A DNA stretch of 7,595 bases from Maritimibacter sp. GTDB taxonomy: Bacteria; Pseudomonadota; Alphaproteobacteria; Rhodobacterales; Rhodobacteraceae. The first letter of the stretch is position 1, and each line of letters starts with the position of its first letter. The notes beneath the pieces were generated by a model that had not been told where the DNA came from, searched no databases, and worked only from the letters and a program-made list of their open reading frames with translations. A program made the translations under genes and the position numbers. Location: positions 1-7,595 of the forward strand of contig JAGRMP010000419.1 in the NCBI GenBank assembly GCA_020441225.1, in the 5' to 3' direction. Shown here in pieces: positions 1-5,837 of the stretch.

Positions 1-1559
1 AGGTGGCGATGCGCGCCGCCTTCGTCGCCGCCATGGCCGGGATGCAGGTCGCCGTCATCGCCCCCACCACGCTGCTCGCCCGCCAGCATTACAAGAGCTT
101 CGCCGAACGCTTCCGGGGCTTCCCGATCCAGGTCGGCCAGCTCTCGCGCTTCGTGGCCCAACGCGAGGCCGAGCTCACCCGCGAGGGGATCAAGGACGGC
201 ACGATGGACATCGTCGTCGGCACCCATGCGCTGCTCGCCAAGGGGATCCGGTTCAAGGACCTGGGGCTTCTGGTGATCGACGAAGAACAGCGCTTCGGCG
301 TCGCCCACAAGGAACGGCTCAAGGAGCTGCGGAGCGACGTCCATGTGCTGACCCTCACCGCCACGCCGATCCCGCGCACGCTGCAGATGTCGCTCACCGG
401 GGTGCGCGATCTCTCGATCATCGGCACGCCGCCGGTGGACCGGCTCTCGATCCGCACCTATGTGAGCGAATTCGACACGGTCACGATCCGCGAGGCGCTC
501 TTGCGCGAGCATTACCGGGGCGGCCAGAGCTTCGTCGTGGTGCCGCGGATCAAGGACCTGCCCGAGATCGAGGATTTCCTCAAAACCCACGTGCCGGAAG
601 TGACCTACGTGGTCGCGCATGGGCAAATGGCGGCGGGCGAACTCGACCGGCGGATGAACGCCTTCTACGACGGCAAGTTCGACGTGCTGCTCGCCACCAC
701 CATCGTCGAATCGGGGCTCGACATCCCCACCGCCAACACCATGGTGGTCTGGCGCGCCGACATGTTCGGCCTCGCCCAGCTCTACCAGATCCGGGGGCGC
801 GTCGGCCGCTCCAAGACCCGGGCGTACTGCTACCTCACCACCAAGCCCCGCGCGCCGCTCACCGATGGCGCGGAAAAGCGCCTCAAGGTGCTGGGCTCGC
901 TCGACAGCCTCGGCGCGGGTTTCGCGCTCGCGAGCCAGGATCTCGACATCCGCGGCGCGGGCAACCTCATCGGCGAGGAGCAATCCGGGCAGATGAACGA
1001 GGTGGGCTACGAGCTTTACCAGTCGATGCTCGAAGAGGCGATTGCCAAGATCCGCGCGGGCGAGCTCGAAGGGCTCACCGAACAGGGCGAGACCTGGGCG
1101 CCGCAGATCAACCTCGGCGTCCCGGTGCTGATCCCGGCCGATTACGTCCCCGACCTCGACGTGCGGCTCGGCCTTTACCGCAGGCTCAGCGGGCTCTCGA
1201 CCAAGGTCGAGCTCGAAGGCTTTGCTGCGGAACTGATCGACCGGTTCGGGAAATTGCCCCGCGAAGTCAACACGCTGCTGCTGATCGTCCGGATCAAGGC
1301 GATGTGCAAGAAAGCCGGCATCGCGCGTCTGGATGGCGGTCCCAAGGGCGCGACGCTCACCTTCCACAACGACAAGTTCGCCAACCCGGGCGGGCTCGTG
1401 GAATACCTCCAGGCGCAGAACGGCCTCGCCAAGGTCAAGGACAACAAGGTGGTGATCCGCCGCGACTGGGCGAAGGATGCGGACAAGATCAAGGGCGCCT
1501 TCTCGATTGCCGTCGACCTCGCCGAAAAGGCGGGCACGGTGAAGCGCAAGGCGAGTTAG
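1..1559 (+). CDS. mfd: Transcription-repair coupling factor Mfd, C-terminal part (5' truncated by window edge)
   Basis: Mfd is a cytoplasmic ATP-driven DNA translocase that pushes RNA polymerase stalled at lesions off the template and recruits UvrA. The visible 518 residues begin with VAMRAAF, which in Mfd follows directly after the Walker A GKTE, so Walker A, the UvrB-homology part and the RNAP-interaction domain lie upstream of the window. Counting from the Val at base 3: motif Ia (VAVIAPTTLLARQH) at 16-29, DEEQ box at 93-96, TAT motif III at 119-121, IVESGLDIP at 234-242, arginine-finger motif QIRGRVGRSK at 262-271, and the TRG-type RGAGNLIGEEQSG at 317-329. From about 369 to the end is the D7 (TRCF) domain that holds UvrA binding in check. 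Motif V reads VVWRADMFGL, with Trp where many homologues have His. The frame is intact and ends with TAG. No start can be chosen here. Confidence 0.97.
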   Translation, partial: VAMRAAFVAAMAGMQVAVIAPTTLLARQHYKSFAERFRGFPIQVGQLSRFVAQREAELTREGIKDGTMDIVVGTHALLAKGIRFKDLGLLVIDEEQRFGVAHKERLKELRSDVHVLTLTATPIPRTLQMSLTGVRDLSIIGTPPVDRLSIRTYVSEFDTVTIREALLREHYRGGQSFVVVPRIKDLPEIEDFLKTHVPEVTYVVAHGQMAAGELDRRMNAFYDGKFDVLLATTIVESGLDIPTANTMVVWRADMFGLAQLYQIRGRVGRSKTRAYCYLTTKPRAPLTDGAEKRLKVLGSLDSLGAGFALASQDLDIRGAGNLIGEEQSGQMNEVGYELYQSMLEEAIAKIRAGELEGLTEQGETWAPQINLGVPVLIPADYVPDLDVRLGLYRRLSGLSTKVELEGFAAELIDRFGKLPREVNTLLLIVRIKAMCKKAGIARLDGGPKGATLTFHNDKFANPGGLVEYLQAQNGLAKVKDNKVVIRRDWAKDADKIKGAFSIAVDLAEKAGTVKRKAS

Positions 1560-1619
1560 GCGGGGCCGCGGCGCCGGTGCTTTTACCTGGGGGCTTTCCC
1601 GAAGGCAAACGCCGTTTCA

Positions 1620-1651
1620 GGCCCGGCGCAGGCAAAGCCGCCGCCGGGGCC
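1620..1651. other. Imperfect GC hairpin downstream of mfd
   Basis: GGCCCGGCG at 1620-1628 can pair with CGCCGGGGCC at 1642-1651, with one bulged G and a 13-nt loop. It lies 60 bp after the mfd stop and has no T-run behind it, so it is not a canonical intrinsic terminator. It may be a weak 3' structure for the mfd transcript or chance in GC-rich DNA. Nothing else is recognisable between 1560 and 1665. Confidence 0.2.
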
Positions 1652-1665
1652 ACTGGCAGGTGCGC

Positions 1666-1694
1666 TTGAAACCGTCCACCGCCGATCCTAGATG
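1666..1694 (+). promoter_or_regulatory. Putative sigma70-type promoter of the globin gene
   Basis: A -35 element TTGAAA (1666-1671; five of six to TTGACA) is separated by exactly 17 bp from TAGATG (1689-1694; T, A and the fourth-position A match TATAAT). The start point would be near 1700, giving a leader of about 70 nt before the globin ATG at 1774. It supports the globin gene having its own promoter rather than depending on mfd. Confidence 0.4.
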
Positions 1695-1705
1695 CTCTGC
1701 TCGCC

Positions 1706-1725
1706 GTTTCCCTGACCCGGGAAAC
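1706..1725. repeat. Perfect inverted repeat in the globin 5' leader
   Basis: GTTTCCC (1706-1712) and GGGAAAC (1719-1725) form a 7-bp perfect dyad around a 6-nt centre. It starts about 5 nt after the predicted transcription start. It could be an operator for a dimeric regulator bound at the start site, or a 5'-terminal RNA stem that protects the transcript. There is no T-run, so attenuation is unlikely. Confidence 0.4.
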
Positions 1726-1773
1726 ACCCACCCTTCCCCTTACAGCGAGGCAAAGCCCCAAAGAGAGCACAGC

Positions 1774-2529
1774 ATGACCTACGTCGATCTTCCCAAATTC
1801 CCGACCCGCCACGGCTACATGTCCGAAAAGATCCAGCGCGACTACATCACCTACGGGATCGCAAAGGAGCTGTTCCCGGCCGAGGCGCACAGGATGCCCG
1901 ACATCCTGTCGCTGACGGCGCCGAGCGATCCTGCGCAGCCGATCCAGTTCTGGCAGCTCTACTCGGTGCTCGGGCAGGATCCGATCGTGCGCATCGTGCA
2001 GGGCTTCTACGAGCGGGTGTTCGCGGACGAGGACTGGTTCACGTCGGTGTTCGAGCGGGTGGGCGGTGTCGACCACCACATCAACACCCAGGCCTGCATG
2101 TGGATCGACGTGATGGGCGGGGGCCCATATTACCACGGCGCGGAGTTCCGGCTGAATTTCCATCACCACCACAATGCCCTGGCGCTGATGACCGAGCGCG
2201 GCGCGGCGCGGTGGACGGAGCTGATGGTCGAGACCCTGGACGCCTCGGCGGATCTGATCGCCGAGGACGCGCGCATCCGTCCCAGCCTGAATACGTTCCT
2301 GTCGTATTTCATGGGCAAATATGCCGAGGATTTCGCGTTCGAAAACCGCAGCGTCTTCGGCGAAACCAACGGGCCCTACAAACGCCGGATCGACTTCCGG
2401 AGGATGACGTCGGAGGCGATCGAAAACCTGAGCGAACAGGACCTCAGCGACGCCCTGACCGCACGCGGCGTGGACGTGACGCACTACGTCGGCAAGGCGG
2501 CCCTGGTGAGCAAGGCGTTGGAGATGTGA
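1774..2529 (+). CDS. Truncated-hemoglobin-like globin with N-terminal extension and SAP-like C-terminal tail
   Basis: Predicted 251-aa cytoplasmic heme protein. The globin core spans about 59-192. FYERVFAD at 78-85 matches the helix B pattern of truncated hemoglobins, with Phe-Tyr at B9/B10. A run of four His (130-133) leads into NALAL; H133, with L136 and L138 at +3 and +5, fits the proximal F8 His. W147 matches the conserved Trp G8 of group 2/3 truncated globins. Such globins bind O2 or NO; the ligand here is not deducible. Two parts are unusual: about 58 extra residues before the core and a tail at about 211-251 with the spacing of a SAP-like helical hairpin (L219, L224, L228, G232, GK at 240-241, LV at 244-245). 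The ATG at 1774 is chosen because the 38 residues encoded upstream, from a GTG at 1660, are low-complexity and would read through the promoter and leader dyad. An AAGAGAG Shine-Dalgarno-like stretch precedes this ATG. Globin assignment is likely; the subclass is less sure. Confidence 0.82.
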   Translation: MTYVDLPKFPTRHGYMSEKIQRDYITYGIAKELFPAEAHRMPDILSLTAPSDPAQPIQFWQLYSVLGQDPIVRIVQGFYERVFADEDWFTSVFERVGGVDHHINTQACMWIDVMGGGPYYHGAEFRLNFHHHHNALALMTERGAARWTELMVETLDASADLIAEDARIRPSLNTFLSYFMGKYAEDFAFENRSVFGETNGPYKRRIDFRRMTSEAIENLSEQDLSDALTARGVDVTHYVGKAALVSKALEM

Positions 2530-2539
2530 AATTGGGTGG

Positions 2540-2564
2540 CGCCGCCTTCAGCTTGAGGGCGGCG
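2540..2564 (+). terminator. Hairpin just after the globin gene, possible terminator
   Basis: CGCCGCCTTC (2540-2549) pairs with GAGGGCGGCG (2555-2564) over 10 bp, including one G-T wobble, around a 5-nt loop. It sits 10 bp after the globin stop, where a terminator is expected. Only TT follows, so it may act as a 3' stabiliser or a Rho-assisted end rather than a strong intrinsic terminator. Confidence 0.45.
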
Positions 2565-2671
2565 TTGCCACACCCGGGCGTCGCCCCCCTGCCGAGGCTG
2601 TTGGGGCCGCTGCGGTGGTGCGCAGTGCCGACATCGGGACAGATTTCGCCCCGCGCCGCGTCTCGCGCAAA

Positions 2672-2685
2672 GTTAGCGCTATCAC
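2672..2685. promoter_or_regulatory. LacI/GalR-type operator look-alike
   Basis: GTTAGCGCTATCAC contains the perfect palindrome TAGCGCTA (2674-2681). With its flanks it resembles the TGATAGCGCTAAC-type sites bound by LacI-family sugar regulators in alphaproteobacteria. The AT-rich CATATAAAAC follows directly (2686-2695), an exception in this GC-rich window. It lies between the 3' ends of two convergent genes, so no intact gene in the window is placed to be controlled by it. The match is from memory of the family's sites. Confidence 0.4.
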
Positions 2686-2711
2686 CATATAAAACAAGAG
2701 CTTGGCACCCC

Positions 2712-2725
2712 GTGCGAGCTCGCAC
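2712..2725. repeat. 14-bp perfect palindrome
   Basis: GTGCGAGCTCGCAC is a perfect 14-bp palindrome in the convergent gap between the globin gene and the membrane-protein gene. It has no loop and no adjacent T-run, so a role as a terminator is doubtful. It may be a binding site or simple chance. Confidence 0.35.
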
Positions 2726-2743
2726 ACCCGCGCCCGCAGGCCC

Positions 2744-2759
2744 CGTCCCGACCGGGACG
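2744..2759 (-). terminator. Hairpin after the membrane-protein gene, possible terminator
   Basis: CGTCCC (2744-2749) pairs with GGGACG (2754-2759) around a 4-nt loop, 7 bp downstream of the minus-strand stop codon at 2767-2769. Position fits a transcript end for that gene, but the stem is short and no T-run follows on the minus strand. Confidence 0.35.
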
Positions 2760-2766
2760 CCCCGTC

Positions 2767-3294
2767 TCAGCCGCCCAGCGCGCCGATGTTCATGTTCTGC
2801 CACATGCCCCAGAGCGCGGTGACGAAGATCGCCAGCATGCCGACGAACTGGGTCTGGATCCGGTGCCGCAACATCCGTTTGCGCAGCGCCGGGCCGGTGA
2901 GGCCTTGGGCGCGGATCGTCCGGGCGGTGCCCAGCGACAGCACGCCGACGATGGTCATCGGCGCGGCGAGCAGGAAGACGGCCTGCGCGAACTCGACCCC
3001 GTACCAGAAGCCGAGGATCGCGAGCGAGGTGATGAAGGCCGAGACGATCCCGAGCAGCCACATCCCCGAGACGCCGGCGATGTAGAGCAGCCGGTTGATG
3101 TTGATCCGGACCATGTCCTCCAGATCCTCTTCGGCCTCGCCGCCATGGCGCGCGGCGCGCTGGACCATGTCATAGGGCACGCCCAGCACCCAATGCGAGG
3201 TCGTCGACCAGACGACGGCCAGGGCGATCCAATACCAAAGGTTGGAAAAGGATCGCATGTCGATGAGTTCGAAGACGGCCGAATACCAGTCCAC
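2767..3294 (-). CDS. Small four-helix membrane protein of unknown function ('component of SufBCD complex'-type)
   Basis: Predicted 175-aa inner-membrane protein. Hydrophobic segments lie at about 19-40, 69-98, 100-123 and 149-170. A charged loop (about 41-66, with EAEEDLED) separates the first two and a basic loop (about 125-146, TARTIRAQG to RKRMLRHR) the last two. The opening (DWYSAVFELIDMRSFSNLWYW) resembles a family I recall from Rhodobacteraceae under the name 'component of SufBCD complex'. Nothing in the sequence shows a link to Fe-S assembly: there are no cysteines and no suf genes nearby. The start is the GTG at 3294, so the protein begins MDWYS; an alternative TTG at 3327 would add 11 residues that look unconserved. 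Neither start has a clear Shine-Dalgarno. The gene is convergent with the globin gene and divergent from hemB. Existence is sure; function is unknown. Confidence 0.83.
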   Translation of the reverse strand: MDWYSAVFELIDMRSFSNLWYWIALAVVWSTTSHWVLGVPYDMVQRAARHGGEAEEDLEDMVRININRLLYIAGVSGMWLLGIVSAFITSLAILGFWYGVEFAQAVFLLAAPMTIVGVLSLGTARTIRAQGLTGPALRKRMLRHRIQTQFVGMLAIFVTALWGMWQNMNIGALGG

Positions 3295-3431
3295 TGTCTG
3301 CCCGTATGCTGCACTGCGTCGCTTCAAGCGTCATAGCGGTTGCAGTCGCAGGATGCCACCCCTCCCCTTGAGGCGAGCGCGCCCGCGTGGCACATGGAGG
3401 CAACAGTCGCGATAACCCCATGGAGCTCCCC
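3295..3431. promoter_or_regulatory. Divergent control region between the membrane-protein gene and hemB
   Basis: These 137 bp must hold promoters for both divergent genes, but I cannot name a convincing -35/-10 pair on either strand. Visible structure: TCGCTTCAAG (3319-3328) and CTTGAGGCGA (3367-3376) form a 10-bp inverted repeat with one mismatch and 38 bp between arms. A 13-codon reading frame at 3394-3435 ends in an ATGA overlap with the hemB start. The hemB Shine-Dalgarno GGAG is at 3422-3425. Confidence 0.4.
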
Positions 3432-4430
<999 letters not shown>

Positions 4431-4438
4431 GCCGGGGA

Positions 4439-4482
4439 AAAATCCGTCAACGGATTTTCTTCGATTTTTTCAGAAAAAATCG
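4439..4482. terminator. Double-hairpin bidirectional terminator between hemB and doxX
   Basis: Hairpin 1: AAAATCCG (4439-4446), loop TCAA, CGGATTTT (4451-4458), an 8-bp perfect stem. Hairpin 2: CGATTTTTT (4462-4470), loop CAG, AAAAAATCG (4474-4482), a 9-bp perfect stem. Both are A/T-sided, so T-runs follow the stems on either strand: on the plus strand the T-rich 3' arm of hairpin 1 and the six Ts of hairpin 2, and on the minus strand TTTTT after hairpin 1. It begins 9 bp after the hemB stop and fits an end for hemB and for convergent doxX. Confidence 0.75.
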
Positions 4483-4492
4483 TCTCCGTGGC

Positions 4493-4516
4493 CGGCCGGG
4501 CGCCGAGGCCCGGCCG
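4493..4516 (-). terminator. GC-rich hairpin immediately after doxX
   Basis: CGGCCGGGC (4493-4501) and GCCCGGCCG (4508-4516) form a 9-bp perfect stem with a 6-nt loop, 10 bp downstream of the doxX stop on the minus strand. The nearest T-run on that strand begins about 14 nt further on, inside the neighbouring hairpin. It is probably part of the doxX terminator or a 3' stabilising stem. Confidence 0.55.
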
Positions 4517-4526
4517 ACCGCTGGTG

Positions 4527-4949
4527 TCAGGCGGCCTTGAGGTCGCCCGCCATCCGGTTGTCGAGCGCGAACGCACCCGCGCCCATCGCGGCGACGAACA
4601 GCATGCCGCCGGCGATCGAGACGTTTTTCATGAAGCTGATCATCTGCATCTGCGCTTCCATGCCTTCGGCCGCGAAGGAGGGCAGCAGGTGGAAAAGCAG
4701 CCCGGAGAGCAGCGAGAAACCGGCGAGGCCGAGCGCCGCCCAGCGCGCCTGGAAGCCCACGGCAAGCGCGAGGCCGCCCAGCACTTCGAGCGCGATGGTC
4801 GGCCAGACGAACCAGCCCGGCAGCCCGCCCGAAGCGATATAGGCCGCGGTGCCGGCTGGGTCGCCGAGCTTCTGCAGGCCGGACAGGATGAAGATCAGCG
4901 CCAGCAGGATGCGGGCGACGGGGGCAAGGTACGAGAGGGTGTTGGTCAT
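4527..4949 (-). CDS. DoxX-family inner-membrane protein
   Basis: Predicted 140-aa protein with four hydrophobic segments at about 8-27, 45-66, 69-90 and 108-127, the normal size and topology for the family. Signature features are RILLALIFILSGLQKLGDP (13-31), ALEVLGGLALAVGF (53-66) with the conserved Glu at 55, and FMKNVSIAGG (106-115) with the K-N pair before the last helix. DoxX proteins are named after a subunit of archaeal thiosulfate:quinone oxidoreductase. Most bacterial single-gene members lack that context and have no firm biochemical role; links to membrane redox and oxidative stress are reported for some. No DoxD, sulfur or thiol genes lie nearby, so a thiosulfate role is not supported. 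The ATG at 4949 has GGAG 7 nt upstream (4957-4960 on the minus strand). The reading frame stays open 18 codons further but has no ribosome site there. Confidence 0.88.
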   Translation of the reverse strand: MTNTLSYLAPVARILLALIFILSGLQKLGDPAGTAAYIASGGLPGWFVWPTIALEVLGGLALAVGFQARWAALGLAGFSLLSGLLFHLLPSFAAEGMEAQMQMISFMKNVSIAGGMLFVAAMGAGAFALDNRMAGDLKAA

Positions 4950-5025
4950 GGTCTTTCTCCAATTGAGGACGGCTCTTAAGACCACGTTCGCCGGCTCGCG
5001 CACAATTCACTCTTTTCGCGCGGTT

Positions 5026-5045
5026 TTTGTGCGCCATCGCACAAA
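5026..5045. promoter_or_regulatory. CRP/FNR-like dyad upstream of doxX
   Basis: TTTGTGCG (5026-5033), CCAT, CGCACAAA (5038-5045) is a perfect 8-bp inverted repeat with a 4-bp centre. Read as half-sites it is TGTGC-N6-GCACA, the geometry of CRP/FNR-family operators (TGTGA-N6-TCACA). A third copy of the half-site, CGCACAA, is at 4999-5005. The dyad centre is about 87 bp upstream of the doxX ATG, suitable for an activator of doxX. The SYLF promoter is about 90 bp away on the other side. The regulator is unknown. Confidence 0.5.
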
Positions 5046-5122
5046 TACGACCTCCCCGCATGCGGTACCCCCTCCGCGCTTCGAAACACTCCTGCGAATT
5101 TCCGCCCATCGTGCCGCGCCGC

Positions 5123-5151
5123 GTGACAGTTTCGGCGCCTTGGCCTATCCT
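5123..5151 (+). promoter_or_regulatory. Putative sigma70-type promoter of the SYLF lipoprotein gene
   Basis: GTGACA (5123-5128; five of six to TTGACA), a 17-bp spacer, then TATCCT (5146-5151; four of six to TATAAT). Transcription would start near 5158, about 53 nt before the ATG at 5211. This is the best canonical promoter in the window. Confidence 0.5.
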
Positions 5152-5161
5152 TCGCCGCGAA

Positions 5162-5182
5162 CCCGGGCGGCAACAGCCCGGG
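5162..5182. repeat. Perfect hairpin in the SYLF gene 5' leader
   Basis: CCCGGGC (5162-5168) pairs with GCCCGGG (5176-5182) over 7 bp around a 7-nt loop, within a few bases of the predicted transcription start. Because each arm contains CCCGGG, the arms also read as a direct repeat of CCCGGGCG. It could cap and protect the mRNA 5' end, or act as a site for a regulator. Confidence 0.4.
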
Positions 5183-5210
5183 CGCCCCATTCATGGAAAG
5201 GCACGGGCAC

Positions 5211-5768
5211 ATGACCAGAGTTTCTCGACGCAGCTTCATCGCCACCCTCAGCGGCAGCGCGGCGCTCGCCGCCTGCGGCAACGGGCTCAATTCGAACGGG
5301 GCCACGACCATCGACGCGCGGGTCGAGGCGACGGTGCAACAGATGTACCAGGACGTGCCCGACGCGCGCGCGCTCGCCGAAAAGGCCGTCGGCATGCTGG
5401 TGATGCCGCTGGTGACCGAGGCCGGCTTCGGGGTCGGCGGCGCCTATGGGCGCGGCGCGCTGCTGGTCGGCGGCGCCACGGTCGATTACTACGCCCAGGC
5501 CAAGGCGAGCTTCGGCCTCCAGCTCGGCGCGCAGCAATACGCCCATGTGCTGTTCTTCATGACCGAGGATGCGCTGGCCGATTTCCGCACCGCCACCGGC
5601 TGGGTCGCGGGCGCCGACATCAAATACGCCGTCGCCTCGGAAACCGGCCGGTTCTCGGCCGACACGATCACGGTCGCAACCCCGGTGGTCGCCGTGGTCT
5701 TCGGCGGCGCCGGGCTGATCGTCGGCGCGAGCCTCGAAGGGGCGAAATACACCCGGATCATCCCCTGA
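5211..5768 (+). CDS. SYLF/YSC84-domain lipoprotein with Tat-type signal
   Basis: Predicted 185-aa exported lipoprotein. The N-terminus MTRVSRRSFIATLSGSAALA has a twin-arginine motif (SRRSFI, R6-R7) followed by a lipobox LAAC with the acceptor Cys at 22. It should therefore leave by the Tat route and be anchored in a membrane facing the periplasm. From about 53 to the end is the SYLF (YSC84) domain: AVGMLVMPLVTEAGFGVGGAYGRG (59-82), a central block with TVDYYAQAKASFGLQLGAQ (90-108), and the Gly-rich end AVVFGGAGLIVGASLEGAKY (161-180). In eukaryotes this domain binds phosphoinositides and actin; in bacteria its role is not settled, with lipid binding the usual proposal. The ATG at 5211 has GGAAAGG 9 nt upstream; the in-frame ATG at 5193 lacks a ribosome site and would push the Tat motif inward. 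It is a single-gene unit bounded by its own promoter and terminator. Confidence 0.9.
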   Translation: MTRVSRRSFIATLSGSAALAACGNGLNSNGATTIDARVEATVQQMYQDVPDARALAEKAVGMLVMPLVTEAGFGVGGAYGRGALLVGGATVDYYAQAKASFGLQLGAQQYAHVLFFMTEDALADFRTATGWVAGADIKYAVASETGRFSADTITVATPVVAVVFGGAGLIVGASLEGAKYTRIIP

Positions 5769-5792
5769 TCCCGGAGCATTGCCGGACCCCGG

Positions 5793-5818
5793 AAAGGGCG
5801 GCCCCGGCCGCCCTTTTT
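5793..5818 (+). terminator. Strong Rho-independent terminator after the SYLF gene
   Basis: AAAGGGCGGC (5793-5802), loop CCCG, GCCGCCCTTT (5807-5816) forms a 10-bp perfect stem with the T-run TTTTT at 5814-5818. It starts 24 bp after the SYLF stop. The 5' flank AAA gives a short T-run on the minus strand, so it may also end the convergent permease transcript, whose stop is at 5838. Confidence 0.88.
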
Positions 5819-5837
5819 CCGTGCGACCGCCCCGGCC

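Noticed and set aside
1660..1773. 38-residue N-terminal extension of the globin from a GTG start
   Set aside because: It would translate through the putative promoter and the leader dyad, has no ribosome site and looks non-conserved.
1489..2484. 331-codon open frame on the minus strand opposite the mfd end and the globin gene
   Set aside because: It runs antisense to two well-supported genes, is rich in Arg/His/Gly/Pro with no recognisable domain, and is the usual by-product of GC-biased third positions.
3387..3431. Longer hemB start upstream of ATG 3432
   Set aside because: The GGAG at 3422-3425 fits ATG 3432 with a 6-nt gap, and the added residues do not resemble HemB N-termini.
4447..5190. 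247-codon minus-strand frame overlapping doxX in another frame
   Set aside because: It reads through terminator hairpins and an intergenic region and is Arg/Gly-rich. The doxX frame has the family motifs and a Shine-Dalgarno.
4527..5768. A DoxX/SYLF two-gene system
   Set aside because: The genes are divergent with separate signals. I know no established functional pairing, and adjacency alone is not evidence.
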